This document shows, piece by piece, positions 1 to 5,422 of a stretch of DNA of 9,014 nucleotides. Numbering within the stretch: position 1 is the stretch's first letter; the number at the start of each line of letters is the position of its first letter. Source of the DNA: Planctomycetota bacterium (GTDB lineage Bacteria; Planctomycetota; Phycisphaerae; UBA1845); assembly GCA_022563055.1 (NCBI GenBank), contig JADFOB010000028.1, forward strand, positions 1 through 9,014, given 5' to 3'. The notes beneath the pieces were generated by a model. That model was not told the DNA's origin. It ran no database searches and worked only from the letters and a program-made list of their open reading frames with translations. The position numbers and the translations under genes are program-made.

Positions 1-31
1 CACTGCCATGGCGAAGAAAGGTTTCGAAGCG

Positions 32-757
32 ATGAGAACTCGCACAACCTTGATTGGCCTGGGATGTGCGCTTTTGCTGGCAGCTACCGTGCAGGCGGGC
101 GATACGCTCGAGTCGGTCGAAAAACGCCTCGGCGCACAGTGGGAGAAGCTCTCGTCGATGTCCGCCCGGTTCGATCTGGTGCGAAAAGAGATCCGCGACG
201 GCGTGCCCATGACGACCAGAGGTCAGGGTAAGTTCGAATACCTCAAGCACGATGATCGGCGCCTCTATCGCACCGATCTTGACAGTCGGACCCAGCCGGA
301 TGACAAGAGCACCAAGGGCATCAGCGAGAAGAGCGCTACCATGATCGACGACGGGGTCTATCTCTACACGCTCTCGACACGGACCACCCGACCCGTACCG
401 GCAGCCGTGAAGATGGTCTCCCAACCGGGCGGTCTGGGCGGCAACGGCAAAGCGATGCTCGGCCTGATGCGCAAGACGCACGACCTGCGGCTCCTGCCGG
501 ATCAGTCGATCAGCAAGCAGGCGTGCTACGTCGTGGAGGCTACGCGGAAGGGAGCGCCACGCGGCGGCGCGGTCCGAAAAATGATCTTCTTTCGACGAGC
601 TGACGGTATCGTGCTCGAGATGCGGGGTTTCGATGCGCGCGGCGAGCAGATCATGACGATGACCTACCGCGACATCAAGCTCAACCCCAAGATCGATCCC
701 AGACGCTTCATCTTCAAGGCCCCGCCCGGCGTGAAAATCGTCGACAGGACGAAATAG
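32..757 (+). CDS. LolA-like exported protein (outer-membrane lipoprotein carrier fold)
   Basis: A 241-residue protein with an N-terminal signal peptide: a basic MRTRT start, a hydrophobic core at about residues 7-20 and a likely cleavage after Val-Gln-Ala (residue 22). The mature part alternates polar and hydrophobic residues as in a beta-rich LolA/LolB-type half barrel. It ends in a stretch (residues about 212-236) with the pattern 'I-K-L-N-P-K-I-D-P-R-R-F-I-F-K-A-P-P-G-V', which closely follows the usual C-terminus of LolA-like proteins. These periplasmic proteins bind acyl chains and carry lipoproteins or related lipids. No LolB or Lol transporter is adjacent, so the true cargo is unknown. 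I chose the ATG at 32 over the in-frame ATG at 8 because an AGAAAGG ribosome site (about 15-21) precedes it and because it places the signal peptide at the N-terminus. The longer form would add eight residues. Family assignment is fairly safe; specific function is inferred. Confidence 0.75.
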   Translation: MRTRTTLIGLGCALLLAATVQAGDTLESVEKRLGAQWEKLSSMSARFDLVRKEIRDGVPMTTRGQGKFEYLKHDDRRLYRTDLDSRTQPDDKSTKGISEKSATMIDDGVYLYTLSTRTTRPVPAAVKMVSQPGGLGGNGKAMLGLMRKTHDLRLLPDQSISKQACYVVEATRKGAPRGGAVRKMIFFRRADGIVLEMRGFDARGEQIMTMTYRDIKLNPKIDPRRFIFKAPPGVKIVDRTK

Positions 758-759
758 GC

Positions 760-783
760 GCCGCACCGGATTGCGGTTTCTTC
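760..783 (+). terminator. possible weak Rho-independent terminator after the LolA-like gene
   Basis: Just after the stop codon, CCGCA (761-765) pairs with TGCGG (772-776) across a 6-nt loop. A T-rich tail, TTTCTTC (777-783), follows. The stem is only 5 bp (6 with a G-T pair) and the tail is interrupted, so this is a weak candidate. Its position 3 nt past the stop codon supports it. Confidence 0.35.
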
Positions 784-800
784 AAGGATACGGCGGGGCA

Positions 801-866
801 GTTGATCATTGTCGATCGTCGATCGGCAAGTCCTGATAGCCGGTCGGAAATCGTCAATCGTTAATC
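801..866 (+). promoter_or_regulatory. cluster of 7-bp direct repeats in the gap before the DUF819 gene
   Basis: The 184-bp gap between the LolA-like gene and the DUF819 gene has no gene of its own. It carries GTTGATC (801-807), then GTCGATC twice in tandem (811-817, 818-824). Further on are AATCGTC (849-855), AATCGTT (856-862) and AATC (863-866), again with a 7-bp period. Short tandem repeats of this kind upstream of a gene can be regulator binding sites. I see no convincing -35/-10 pair, so the regulatory reading is only a suggestion. Confidence 0.25.
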
Positions 867-941
867 CACTGTTTGCCTCGTGCTTTCCACACGGCTGACA
901 GAGCACTAGACGGCGAAACCGTCTTGCCGTATCACGCCCGC

Positions 942-2219
942 ATGTTGACAGCCTTGGCGCAGGCAACGCCCGCGCAGACACCTGAGTCGTTCTTGCCCAT
1001 CACGGACCCGGCTGGGCTCCTGGCGATCCTCTTGTCCATCCTGGCGACCATCTTCTATCTGGCGGGGCATCCGGTCTTTGGGCGGGTGTTCAAGATCATC
1101 CCGTCGCTGGTGTTCTGCTACTTCGTTCCCACGCTATTGACCACACTGGGTGTGATTCCGCACGAATCGGTGCTCTATGATTGGATCAAGGGTGTCATTC
1201 TGCCGACGGCGCTCCTGCTGCTGATTCTCTCGCTTGATCTTCCCGCCATCCTGCGTCTTGGTCCCAAAGCCGTCATCATGCTCCTGACCGGCACGGTCAG
1301 CGTTGTCATCGGCGGTCCGATCGCGCTGTGGTTGACGTACACCTGGCTACCGGAGGATGCCTGGCGGGGCATGTCCGCCTTGTGCGGAAGCTGGATCGGC
1401 GGCGGTGCCAACTTTGTCGCGCTCGGGCAGATCGCCGGCGCGACGGATGAGATGATCGCACTGATGGTCATCCCCGATGTCTTCGTCGCCAACCTATGGA
1501 TGGGTATCCTGCTCTACATGTCGGGTCATCAACACAAGATCGATCGATGGACCGGTGCCAATGCGGACGCGATTCGAGACCTCGAGCGGCGGATGACGGA
1601 TTTCCAAGAGCGTGTCAACCGCGTGCCATCGCTGGCGGATCTGTTCATGATCCTGGCGATCGGGTTTGGAGGCAGTTGGGTAAGCTACAAACTGGGAGTC
1701 GGCCTCGACGGATGGCTTGCGAACGTAAGCGCGGACACGGGCGCGACGTGGATTCAAGGCTTTCGCAACAGCGTATCGCCCACCACGTGGAAGTTCATCC
1801 TGGTCACAGCGCTGGGCGTGGGCCTGTCGTTCACGCGAGCGCGAAACCTCGAGGGCGCCGGGGCGTCGAAGATCGGTTCCGTGATGATCTTTCTGCTCGT
1901 CGCCTGCATCGGCGCCCACGCCAATTTCCGTGCGATTGTCGAGTCGCCGGGTTTGATCGTGATGGGTCTGGTTTGGATGGCGGTTCACATCGTCATCCTG
2001 CTGACCGTTGCGTGGCTGATCCGTGCACCGATCTTCTTTGTGGCTGTCGGTTCGCAAGCCAACATCGGCGGAGCAGCCAGCGCTCCGGTCGTAGCCGCGG
2101 CCTTCCATCCGTCGCTCGCACCGGTTGGGGTGCTGTTGGCCGTCGCCGGTTACGTGCTCGGCACCTACGCCGGACTCCTGTGCATGGCGATGCTCAAAGC
2201 CGTCGCCGGCGTTTCCTGA
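942..2219 (+). CDS. DUF819-family polytopic membrane protein (putative transporter)
   Basis: A 425-residue inner-membrane protein with roughly 10-12 hydrophobic segments spread over residues 24-60, 84-134, 172-195, 230-248, 285-360 and 390-420. Two glycine-rich motifs mark the DUF819 (YjcL-like) family: GSWIGGGANFVA at 149-160 and GSQANIGGAASAP at 370-382. The second is followed by the conserved A-F-H-P-S-L-A-P-V-G-V-L-L-A-V segment and the L-G-T-Y-A-G motif (406-411). As I recall, the family is grouped with the cation-proton antiporter/anion transporter fold; its substrate is not known. A charged, helical loop (about 200-228) separates the two halves, consistent with an internal repeat. The ATG at 942 is preferred because it leads directly into the hydrophobic body. 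An in-frame TTG at 873 would add 23 residues of no clear character. No good ribosome site precedes either start. The gene converges with the Abi_C gene. Confidence 0.85.
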   Translation: MLTALAQATPAQTPESFLPITDPAGLLAILLSILATIFYLAGHPVFGRVFKIIPSLVFCYFVPTLLTTLGVIPHESVLYDWIKGVILPTALLLLILSLDLPAILRLGPKAVIMLLTGTVSVVIGGPIALWLTYTWLPEDAWRGMSALCGSWIGGGANFVALGQIAGATDEMIALMVIPDVFVANLWMGILLYMSGHQHKIDRWTGANADAIRDLERRMTDFQERVNRVPSLADLFMILAIGFGGSWVSYKLGVGLDGWLANVSADTGATWIQGFRNSVSPTTWKFILVTALGVGLSFTRARNLEGAGASKIGSVMIFLLVACIGAHANFRAIVESPGLIVMGLVWMAVHIVILLTVAWLIRAPIFFVAVGSQANIGGAASAPVVAAAFHPSLAPVGVLLAVAGYVLGTYAGLLCMAMLKAVAGVS

Positions 2220-2252
2220 CGCATGGAACGCTGGTGCCACTTCTGTGTCAGC

Positions 2253-2305
2253 AGTGTCCCCCGGGCGGGTGCCCCATCCTTGCGAAGCAAGGGTGGGGGA
2301 CTGAC
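2253..2305. repeat. strong intergenic hairpin between convergent genes (REP-like or bidirectional 3' end)
   Basis: CCCCATCCTTGC (2272-2283) pairs with GCAAGGGTGGGG (2287-2298) across a GAA loop. This gives 12 pairs, one of them G-T. The outer sequence CAGT-GT-CCCCC (2253-2263) can alternatively pair with GGGGGACTG (2295-2303), so two foldings compete. It sits 52 bp after the DUF819 stop codon and 25 bp after the Abi_C stop codon on the other strand. There is no T tract on either side, so it is not a standard Rho-independent terminator. It could stabilise or end both transcripts, or be a member of a genome-wide repeat family. The remaining bases of this 103-bp gap show nothing else. Confidence 0.6.
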
Positions 2306-2322
2306 GGGGCCACCCATGCTGG

Positions 2323-3075
2323 CTACTTCGCCGTTGATCGGGCCTCCAGTGTCGAGACAAGAAATGTCGCCATCGCTCCGCTAAGGTTGACGGCAAGCTC
2401 GGCGTGGCGAGAAGAAGGTCTCACCCTGGATTTTCCTCCCCCATGCGCATCGCTGAGCTTGTTCCGAACCGCGCCAAGTCCTTCGACGACTGCCTGGCAG
2501 CCGCCTAGAATCTGCTTGAATACCTGTTCAGTATGCTGGCTGGGGGCGAGGTTGAGTTCGTGCGCGACCAAGCGATACAGCTTGGGTAACTCCACACCGT
2601 CGTCGTACATAACACCGCGTTCGTCAAGGATGTGCTTGCACACGGACTCAAGCAGCGTGCGTGCGGCAGTGATGGCGCCCTCCGGGTCCGCTGCACGACG
2701 CCCAAGGGCCTTGTGCCACGCTTCCTGCACGTGATCGGAGTCGATCATTGTCAGGGCCGCAGAAACAGCGTCATCGCCAGGAGCGCTATGTTCGCCGTCG
2801 AGCATGTCGAGCAACGGTCGGAATTCGCTCCAGATATACGCTCGTCGCTCGTCGTAGCTGCCAAACTTCGCCTTGATAAAAGCCCAAAACTGATCCAGGT
2901 CTCCGCATGTGCGAACAAACCGCGGAAGCTTGGCCTTGAATCGTGAGCTATAGATCAGTTTCTTGCGGGTTTGCTGATAGTCAACGACGCTCGCCGATCC
3001 ACCAGTGGCACGGGACAGCAACATGTTCTGCATGGCCTCAACTTCTACCGCAAGCTCAGAAGAACCGTCACCCAT
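2323..3075 (-). CDS. abortive infection family protein with C-terminal Abi_C domain
   Basis: A 250-residue soluble protein with no signal peptide or membrane segment. Residues about 36-92 follow the N-terminal pattern I know from this family: L-P-R-F-V-R-T-C at 50-57, D-Q-F-W-x2-I-K at 61-68, Y-x-E-R-R-x-Y-I at 74-81 and F-R-P-L-L-D at 85-90. The Abi_C domain spans about 130-243: DPEGAITAARTLLESVCK (130-147), L-P-K-L-Y (163-167), the core G-x-V-R-N-K-L-S-D-A-H-G (201-212) and R-H-A (223-225). Arg204-Asn205 with His211 forms an R-N-x5-H motif like the active site of HEPN ribonucleases. That enzymatic reading is my inference. The family name comes from phage-exclusion proteins, but no phage or other defence gene is adjacent. 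The start is well fixed: a GGAGGAG ribosome site lies 5 nt before the ATG. The nearest upstream gene is 167 bp away, so it is probably transcribed alone. Confidence 0.82.
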   Translation of the reverse strand: MGDGSSELAVEVEAMQNMLLSRATGGSASVVDYQQTRKKLIYSSRFKAKLPRFVRTCGDLDQFWAFIKAKFGSYDERRAYIWSEFRPLLDMLDGEHSAPGDDAVSAALTMIDSDHVQEAWHKALGRRAADPEGAITAARTLLESVCKHILDERGVMYDDGVELPKLYRLVAHELNLAPSQHTEQVFKQILGGCQAVVEGLGAVRNKLSDAHGGGKSRVRPSSRHAELAVNLSGAMATFLVSTLEARSTAK

Positions 3076-3080
3076 CCAAG

Positions 3081-3087
3081 CTCCTCC
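3081..3087 (-). promoter_or_regulatory. strong ribosome binding site of the Abi_C gene
   Basis: On the minus strand GGAGGAG is followed by CTTGG and then the ATG at 3075, a 5-nt spacing. It is one of the two best Shine-Dalgarno matches in the window and fixes the start. The rest of the 167-bp gap (3076-3242) up to the next gene shows no clear promoter, repeat or small gene. Confidence 0.7.
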
Positions 3088-3242
3088 ATAAAACCATCAA
3101 AGTTCAGTCAGGCGAAACGAAGACGTCGTCGCGGCTCGCGGCGCATCTTTCCGTGGCCACGTCACGGATCTCGTTCAACTGCTACACAGTGCCATCTGTC
3201 CATCCGGGCGGCCGCCAGGAACCTATCCCGATGCAAGGCGTT

Positions 3243-3827
3243 CTAAGACGCGGACGCACGCTGCTTGAGGCGTCGGCCTTTCACGATTCGGATGATCAGA
3301 AACACGACGAAGATGGCGCTCAGGCCGATCAAGGAGATGTGTTGATCGCCGAGGGTTGGTTTCACCGGTACCTCGGCGGCAAGGGCGATCTGAGTGCCAT
3401 TCGCAAAGTGGATCAGCACGCTGCCCTGTCCGCGCGGCGTGCCGGACGGACCTACTTTCAGCCTGAACTCGGCGGAGCCGCGCCGCGCGATCCCGGCGAG
3501 CCCATCGCCAACTTCGGCGACGTAGACACCGGGCAGACCACCCTCTCCCAACGGATTGGTGAGCTCGGTTTTCCACCCCATAGGCGACGTGGCGAGATCG
3601 GCCATGAAGTGCGGGAACTCGACGCGAACGATCGTCGAGTCGGACTGATTCGTAATGGTCCACGTGTAGTTCTGACCCGAAGCGTCTGCACCGCCGCTGA
3701 GAGTCGCACGTTCGCTTCCGGATGCCGCGGAACCCGCCGTGTGGACGACACATACCACCAGGAATAGGATCCATCGCGAAGTCGGCAGACGCCTCGTGCC
3801 TGGTGGCGTGACTGCATGACCGCGCAT
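3243..3827 (-). CDS. hypothetical secreted protein with C-terminal membrane anchor
   Basis: I do not recognise this 194-residue protein. It has an N-terminal signal segment (hydrophobic run W-I-L-F-L-V-V-C-V-V at about residues 19-28, small-residue cleavage region S-A-A-S-G near 33-37). A beta-rich extracytoplasmic body of about 125 residues follows, including N-Y-T-W-T-I-T-N and V-R-V-E-F-P-H, a pattern like an immunoglobulin-like sandwich. Near the C-terminus is a hydrophobic helix (about 164-181) followed by the basic tail K-G-R-R-L-K-Q-R. This topology predicts an envelope protein anchored by its C-terminus with a short cytoplasmic tail. The ATG at 3827 was chosen because the signal peptide begins close after it. 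The reading frame stays open to 4088, but that part runs through an intergenic palindrome and looks unlike protein. No good ribosome site is visible, so the exact start is uncertain. Confidence 0.6.
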   Translation of the reverse strand: MRGHAVTPPGTRRLPTSRWILFLVVCVVHTAGSAASGSERATLSGGADASGQNYTWTITNQSDSTIVRVEFPHFMADLATSPMGWKTELTNPLGEGGLPGVYVAEVGDGLAGIARRGSAEFRLKVGPSGTPRGQGSVLIHFANGTQIALAAEVPVKPTLGDQHISLIGLSAIFVVFLIIRIVKGRRLKQRASAS

Positions 3828-3845
3828 GGACGTGCAACATACACT

Positions 3846-3902
3846 CCGAGCCCCAAGCGCGAGCGCGGGGTTGTGGACCGGTCGCTTGCGCTCGCGGCTC
3901 GG
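3846..3902. repeat. 57-nt imperfect palindrome, likely intergenic repeat
   Basis: The arms at 3846-3865 and 3883-3902 match as inverted repeats at 17 of 20 positions, around a 17-nt centre. The left arm also folds on itself, with GCGC-GA-GCGC flanked by CCCC and GGGG. It lies 19 bp upstream of the start of the secreted-protein gene, inside a 437-bp stretch without genes. It may be a dispersed repeat or part of the 5' leader of that gene. Confidence 0.55.
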
Positions 3903-4037
3903 ATCGGTGCCACGGAGTCGCCCAGCGTCACTTAGCCACGCGTTCAACTGGACCGAGCCGCGGGCGCAATGCAATTCCGACTTGTCGGGAGCCCGCGCGA
4001 CGATCCGAGCGTTCTTGTGGCCCAAGCAGGTCATCGT

Positions 4038-4065
4038 GTTACACGCTCTCAGACACACGTTACAC
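4038..4065 (-). promoter_or_regulatory. two GTGTAAC direct repeats 21 bp apart (possible operator)
   Basis: On the minus strand GTGTAAC occurs at 4065-4059 and again at 4044-4038. The start-to-start distance is 21 bp, or two helical turns, which suits a protein binding the same face of the DNA. The first copy is preceded by GAGCGA and the second by GAGAGC. They lie about 210-240 bp upstream of the secreted-protein gene. Function is inferred from spacing alone. Confidence 0.22.
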
Positions 4066-4099
4066 TCGCTCGGCGTTCCAGAGTTCATCCGCGCCCGCC

Positions 4100-4128
4100 G
4101 TAGCGTCCGCCCCCCGTGGCGGACGTAG
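4100..4128 (+). repeat. 29-nt hairpin unit, copy 1 of an inverted pair
   Basis: The unit begins GTAG, has stem arms CGTCCGCC (4104-4111) and GGCGGACG (4118-4125) around a CCCCGT loop, and ends TAG. The stem is 8 perfect base pairs. It is the inverted partner of the unit at 4218-4246 and matches it at 27 of 29 positions. Confidence 0.7.
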
Positions 4129-4217
4129 TCAGGTTTTCAACCTCACCTACCTACAGCATTCTCCGTTTTCGTATAGCGGTTTTTGTTGCCACAGCCAAGC
4201 CGAAGGCCCATCGCATC

Positions 4218-4246
4218 CTACGGCCGCCACGGGGGGCGGCCGCTAC
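4218..4246 (-). repeat. 29-nt hairpin unit, copy 2 of an inverted pair, just after the foldase gene
   Basis: Read on the minus strand it begins GTAG, has stem arms CGGCCGCC and GGCGGCCG around the same CCCCGT loop, and ends TAG. It differs from copy 1 at two positions, which are partners in the stem: T-A in copy 1, G-C here. It begins 18 bp downstream of the foldase stop codon on that gene's strand, the usual place for REP-type elements that protect or end messages. There is no T tract after it. Confidence 0.7.
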
Positions 4247-4264
4247 ATGAAACCGGAGAACGCT

Positions 4265-5422
4265 CTAATCGAACTCGAGGCCCAGCGCCACCTGGACGGC
4301 GGCGGCGTGGAAGCGTTCGAGATCCGGCGGGTCCATCCGCGCGCTGCCCCGCAACTCCCGCACCAGTTCTTCCAGTAAGCGGTTATAGGTCAAGCTGGCG
4401 TGTCGCTCCTTGAGCCTTGGCTGCACGCCCTCAAAGCTCGGCTCGACGGCGGGCTCGACCTCATCGCACCGGACCAGAAAGAACGCATCGGCGCCTTCGA
4501 TTACAGGACCCACGTCGGATTCGTTGAGCTTGTCGAGAGCCTCCAGAGCCGGCACGAAACGCTCGCGCACGCTCTCTTTATTCACCCATCCCCACGTACC
4601 ACCCTCTTGGGCGTGGAGCCCGTCTGAGTGTCGCCGCGCAAGGTCCGCGAACTCCGCACCGTTTCGCAGTTCCACCTCGGCTGTGCGAATGATGGAGCGG
4701 GCATCCTCGCGGGCGGCTTCAAGCTGTTCCGGCGTGGGGTCGGTGACACCCTCCGGCAAGCGCTTACGCACACGCACATCGATCAGGGACATCTTCCGCC
4801 GCGCGGGGCGGCGCCACTCATCGCGGTTCGTCTCGAACACCGCCATGAGCTCCGCACGGGTCGGTTCCATCACCTTGGGTTTGAGTTCGCGCTGGAGAAA
4901 CCCGGCGATGACGATCTCGCGCCGAATGTCAGCTCGGAGATCGTCCAGGGTCATCCCCCGCTTGGCCAGGTGCCTGTCGAAGCGTCGCTGCACGCCGCCG
5001 TGATCCGATGTGATGATCTTGCGAATCTCGCCGTCGACGTACTTGTCGATGGTCTTGTCAGCCTCGGGTGGCAAGCGCAGCGAGGCATGTTGGAACAGCA
5101 GCATCTCGGTGACTCGATCGGTGATGAGGCGGACGGCTCGCCGGTCGACATAGGCGCGGTACTCGGGCGGGCCGAGCTTGCGGTACTTCTCGAGCTCCTC
5201 CCGCTCATACCGCCAGAGTTCCTCGGCGGAAACCACATCGCCATTGACCCGGAGGCTGCTAACGGGATCGGTTCCGATCGACGACGCAAACACCGGCGTC
5301 CGCGAGACCGTCGTCTTGGCGGAATCGTCCGTTTTCCTGTTGACCCCGGAGGGCAGCGGCATCGTACAGCCAACCGATATCGACAACGCCGCCGCCGCGA
5401 CCACCAATGTCATGCGTTTCAT
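4265..5422 (-). CDS. parvulin-type peptidyl-prolyl cis-trans isomerase, probable lipoprotein (SurA/PrsA-like foldase)
   Basis: A 385-residue exported protein. The signal peptide MKRMTLVVAAAALSISVGC ends in a Cys (residue 19) in an S-V-G-C context, an imperfect but plausible lipobox, so it is probably a membrane-anchored lipoprotein. A SurA_N-like helical chaperone region runs from about 57 (V-N-G-D-V-V-S-A-E-E-L) to 185. The rotamase domain follows at about 209-322, with the parvulin signatures E-F-A-D-L-A-R-R-H-S-D-G (257-268), E-G-G-T-W-G-W-V (273-280), F-V-P-A-L-E-A-L (289-296) and F-F-L-V-R (314-318). It would help exported proteins fold in the periplasm by isomerising prolyl bonds. The start is secure: GGAGG lies 7 nt before the ATG at 5422. 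That ATG overlaps the mfd stop codon (ATGA), so translation is likely coupled to mfd. The frame stays open upstream to 5767, but that part is the mfd gene read in another frame. Confidence 0.85.
   Translation of the reverse strand: MKRMTLVVAAAALSISVGCTMPLPSGVNRKTDDSAKTTVSRTPVFASSIGTDPVSSLRVNGDVVSAEELWRYEREELEKYRKLGPPEYRAYVDRRAVRLITDRVTEMLLFQHASLRLPPEADKTIDKYVDGEIRKIITSDHGGVQRRFDRHLAKRGMTLDDLRADIRREIVIAGFLQRELKPKVMEPTRAELMAVFETNRDEWRRPARRKMSLIDVRVRKRLPEGVTDPTPEQLEAAREDARSIIRTAEVELRNGAEFADLARRHSDGLHAQEGGTWGWVNKESVRERFVPALEALDKLNESDVGPVIEGADAFFLVRCDEVEPAVEPSFEGVQPRLKERHASLTYNRLLEELVRELRGSARMDPPDLERFHAAAVQVALGLEFD

Larger units (their letters stand above)
3828..4264. other. 437-bp gene-free island rich in inverted repeats
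   Basis: No reading frame here looks like a real protein. From left to right it holds the 57-nt palindrome (3846-3902), two GTTACAC direct repeats 21 bp apart (4038-4044 and 4059-4065) and the inverted pair of 29-nt hairpins (4100-4128 and 4218-4246). Between those is a small AGGTT-TTC-AACCT hairpin (4131-4143). The right edge is the end of the foldase gene and the left edge is the start of the secreted-protein gene, both on the minus strand. The promoter of the latter is expected here, but I cannot place it. Confidence 0.6.

Noticed and set aside
873..941. TTG start adding 23 residues to the DUF819 protein
   Set aside because: The added residues show no membrane or family character, and the region includes a small hairpin (909-923); the ATG at 942 is more likely.
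2272..2298. Calling the hairpin a standard Rho-independent terminator
   Set aside because: No T tract follows the stem on either strand.
1494..2396. A 300-codon open frame on the minus strand opposite the DUF819 gene
   Set aside because: It is low in hydrophobic residues, very rich in Arg, Asp, Gln and His, shows no domain, and is antisense to a clearly recognisable transporter; typical of GC-rich shadow frames.
1496..2734. A 412-codon open frame on the plus strand running from the DUF819 gene into the Abi_C gene
   Set aside because: It crosses the ends of two well-supported genes in other frames and has a composition unlike either; chance open frame.
2323..3075. A toxin-antitoxin or multi-gene defence operon around the Abi_C gene
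   Set aside because: The neighbours are a transporter on the opposite strand and an unrelated envelope protein 167 bp upstream; no small partner gene is visible in the gaps.
3828..4088. Extension of the secreted-protein frame to an ATG at 4088
   Set aside because: It would bury the signal peptide 100 residues inside the protein and translate an intergenic palindrome.
4100..4246. CRISPR array or insertion sequence
   Set aside because: Only two units, in opposite orientation, with no regular spacers, no transposase gene and no target-site duplication that I can see.
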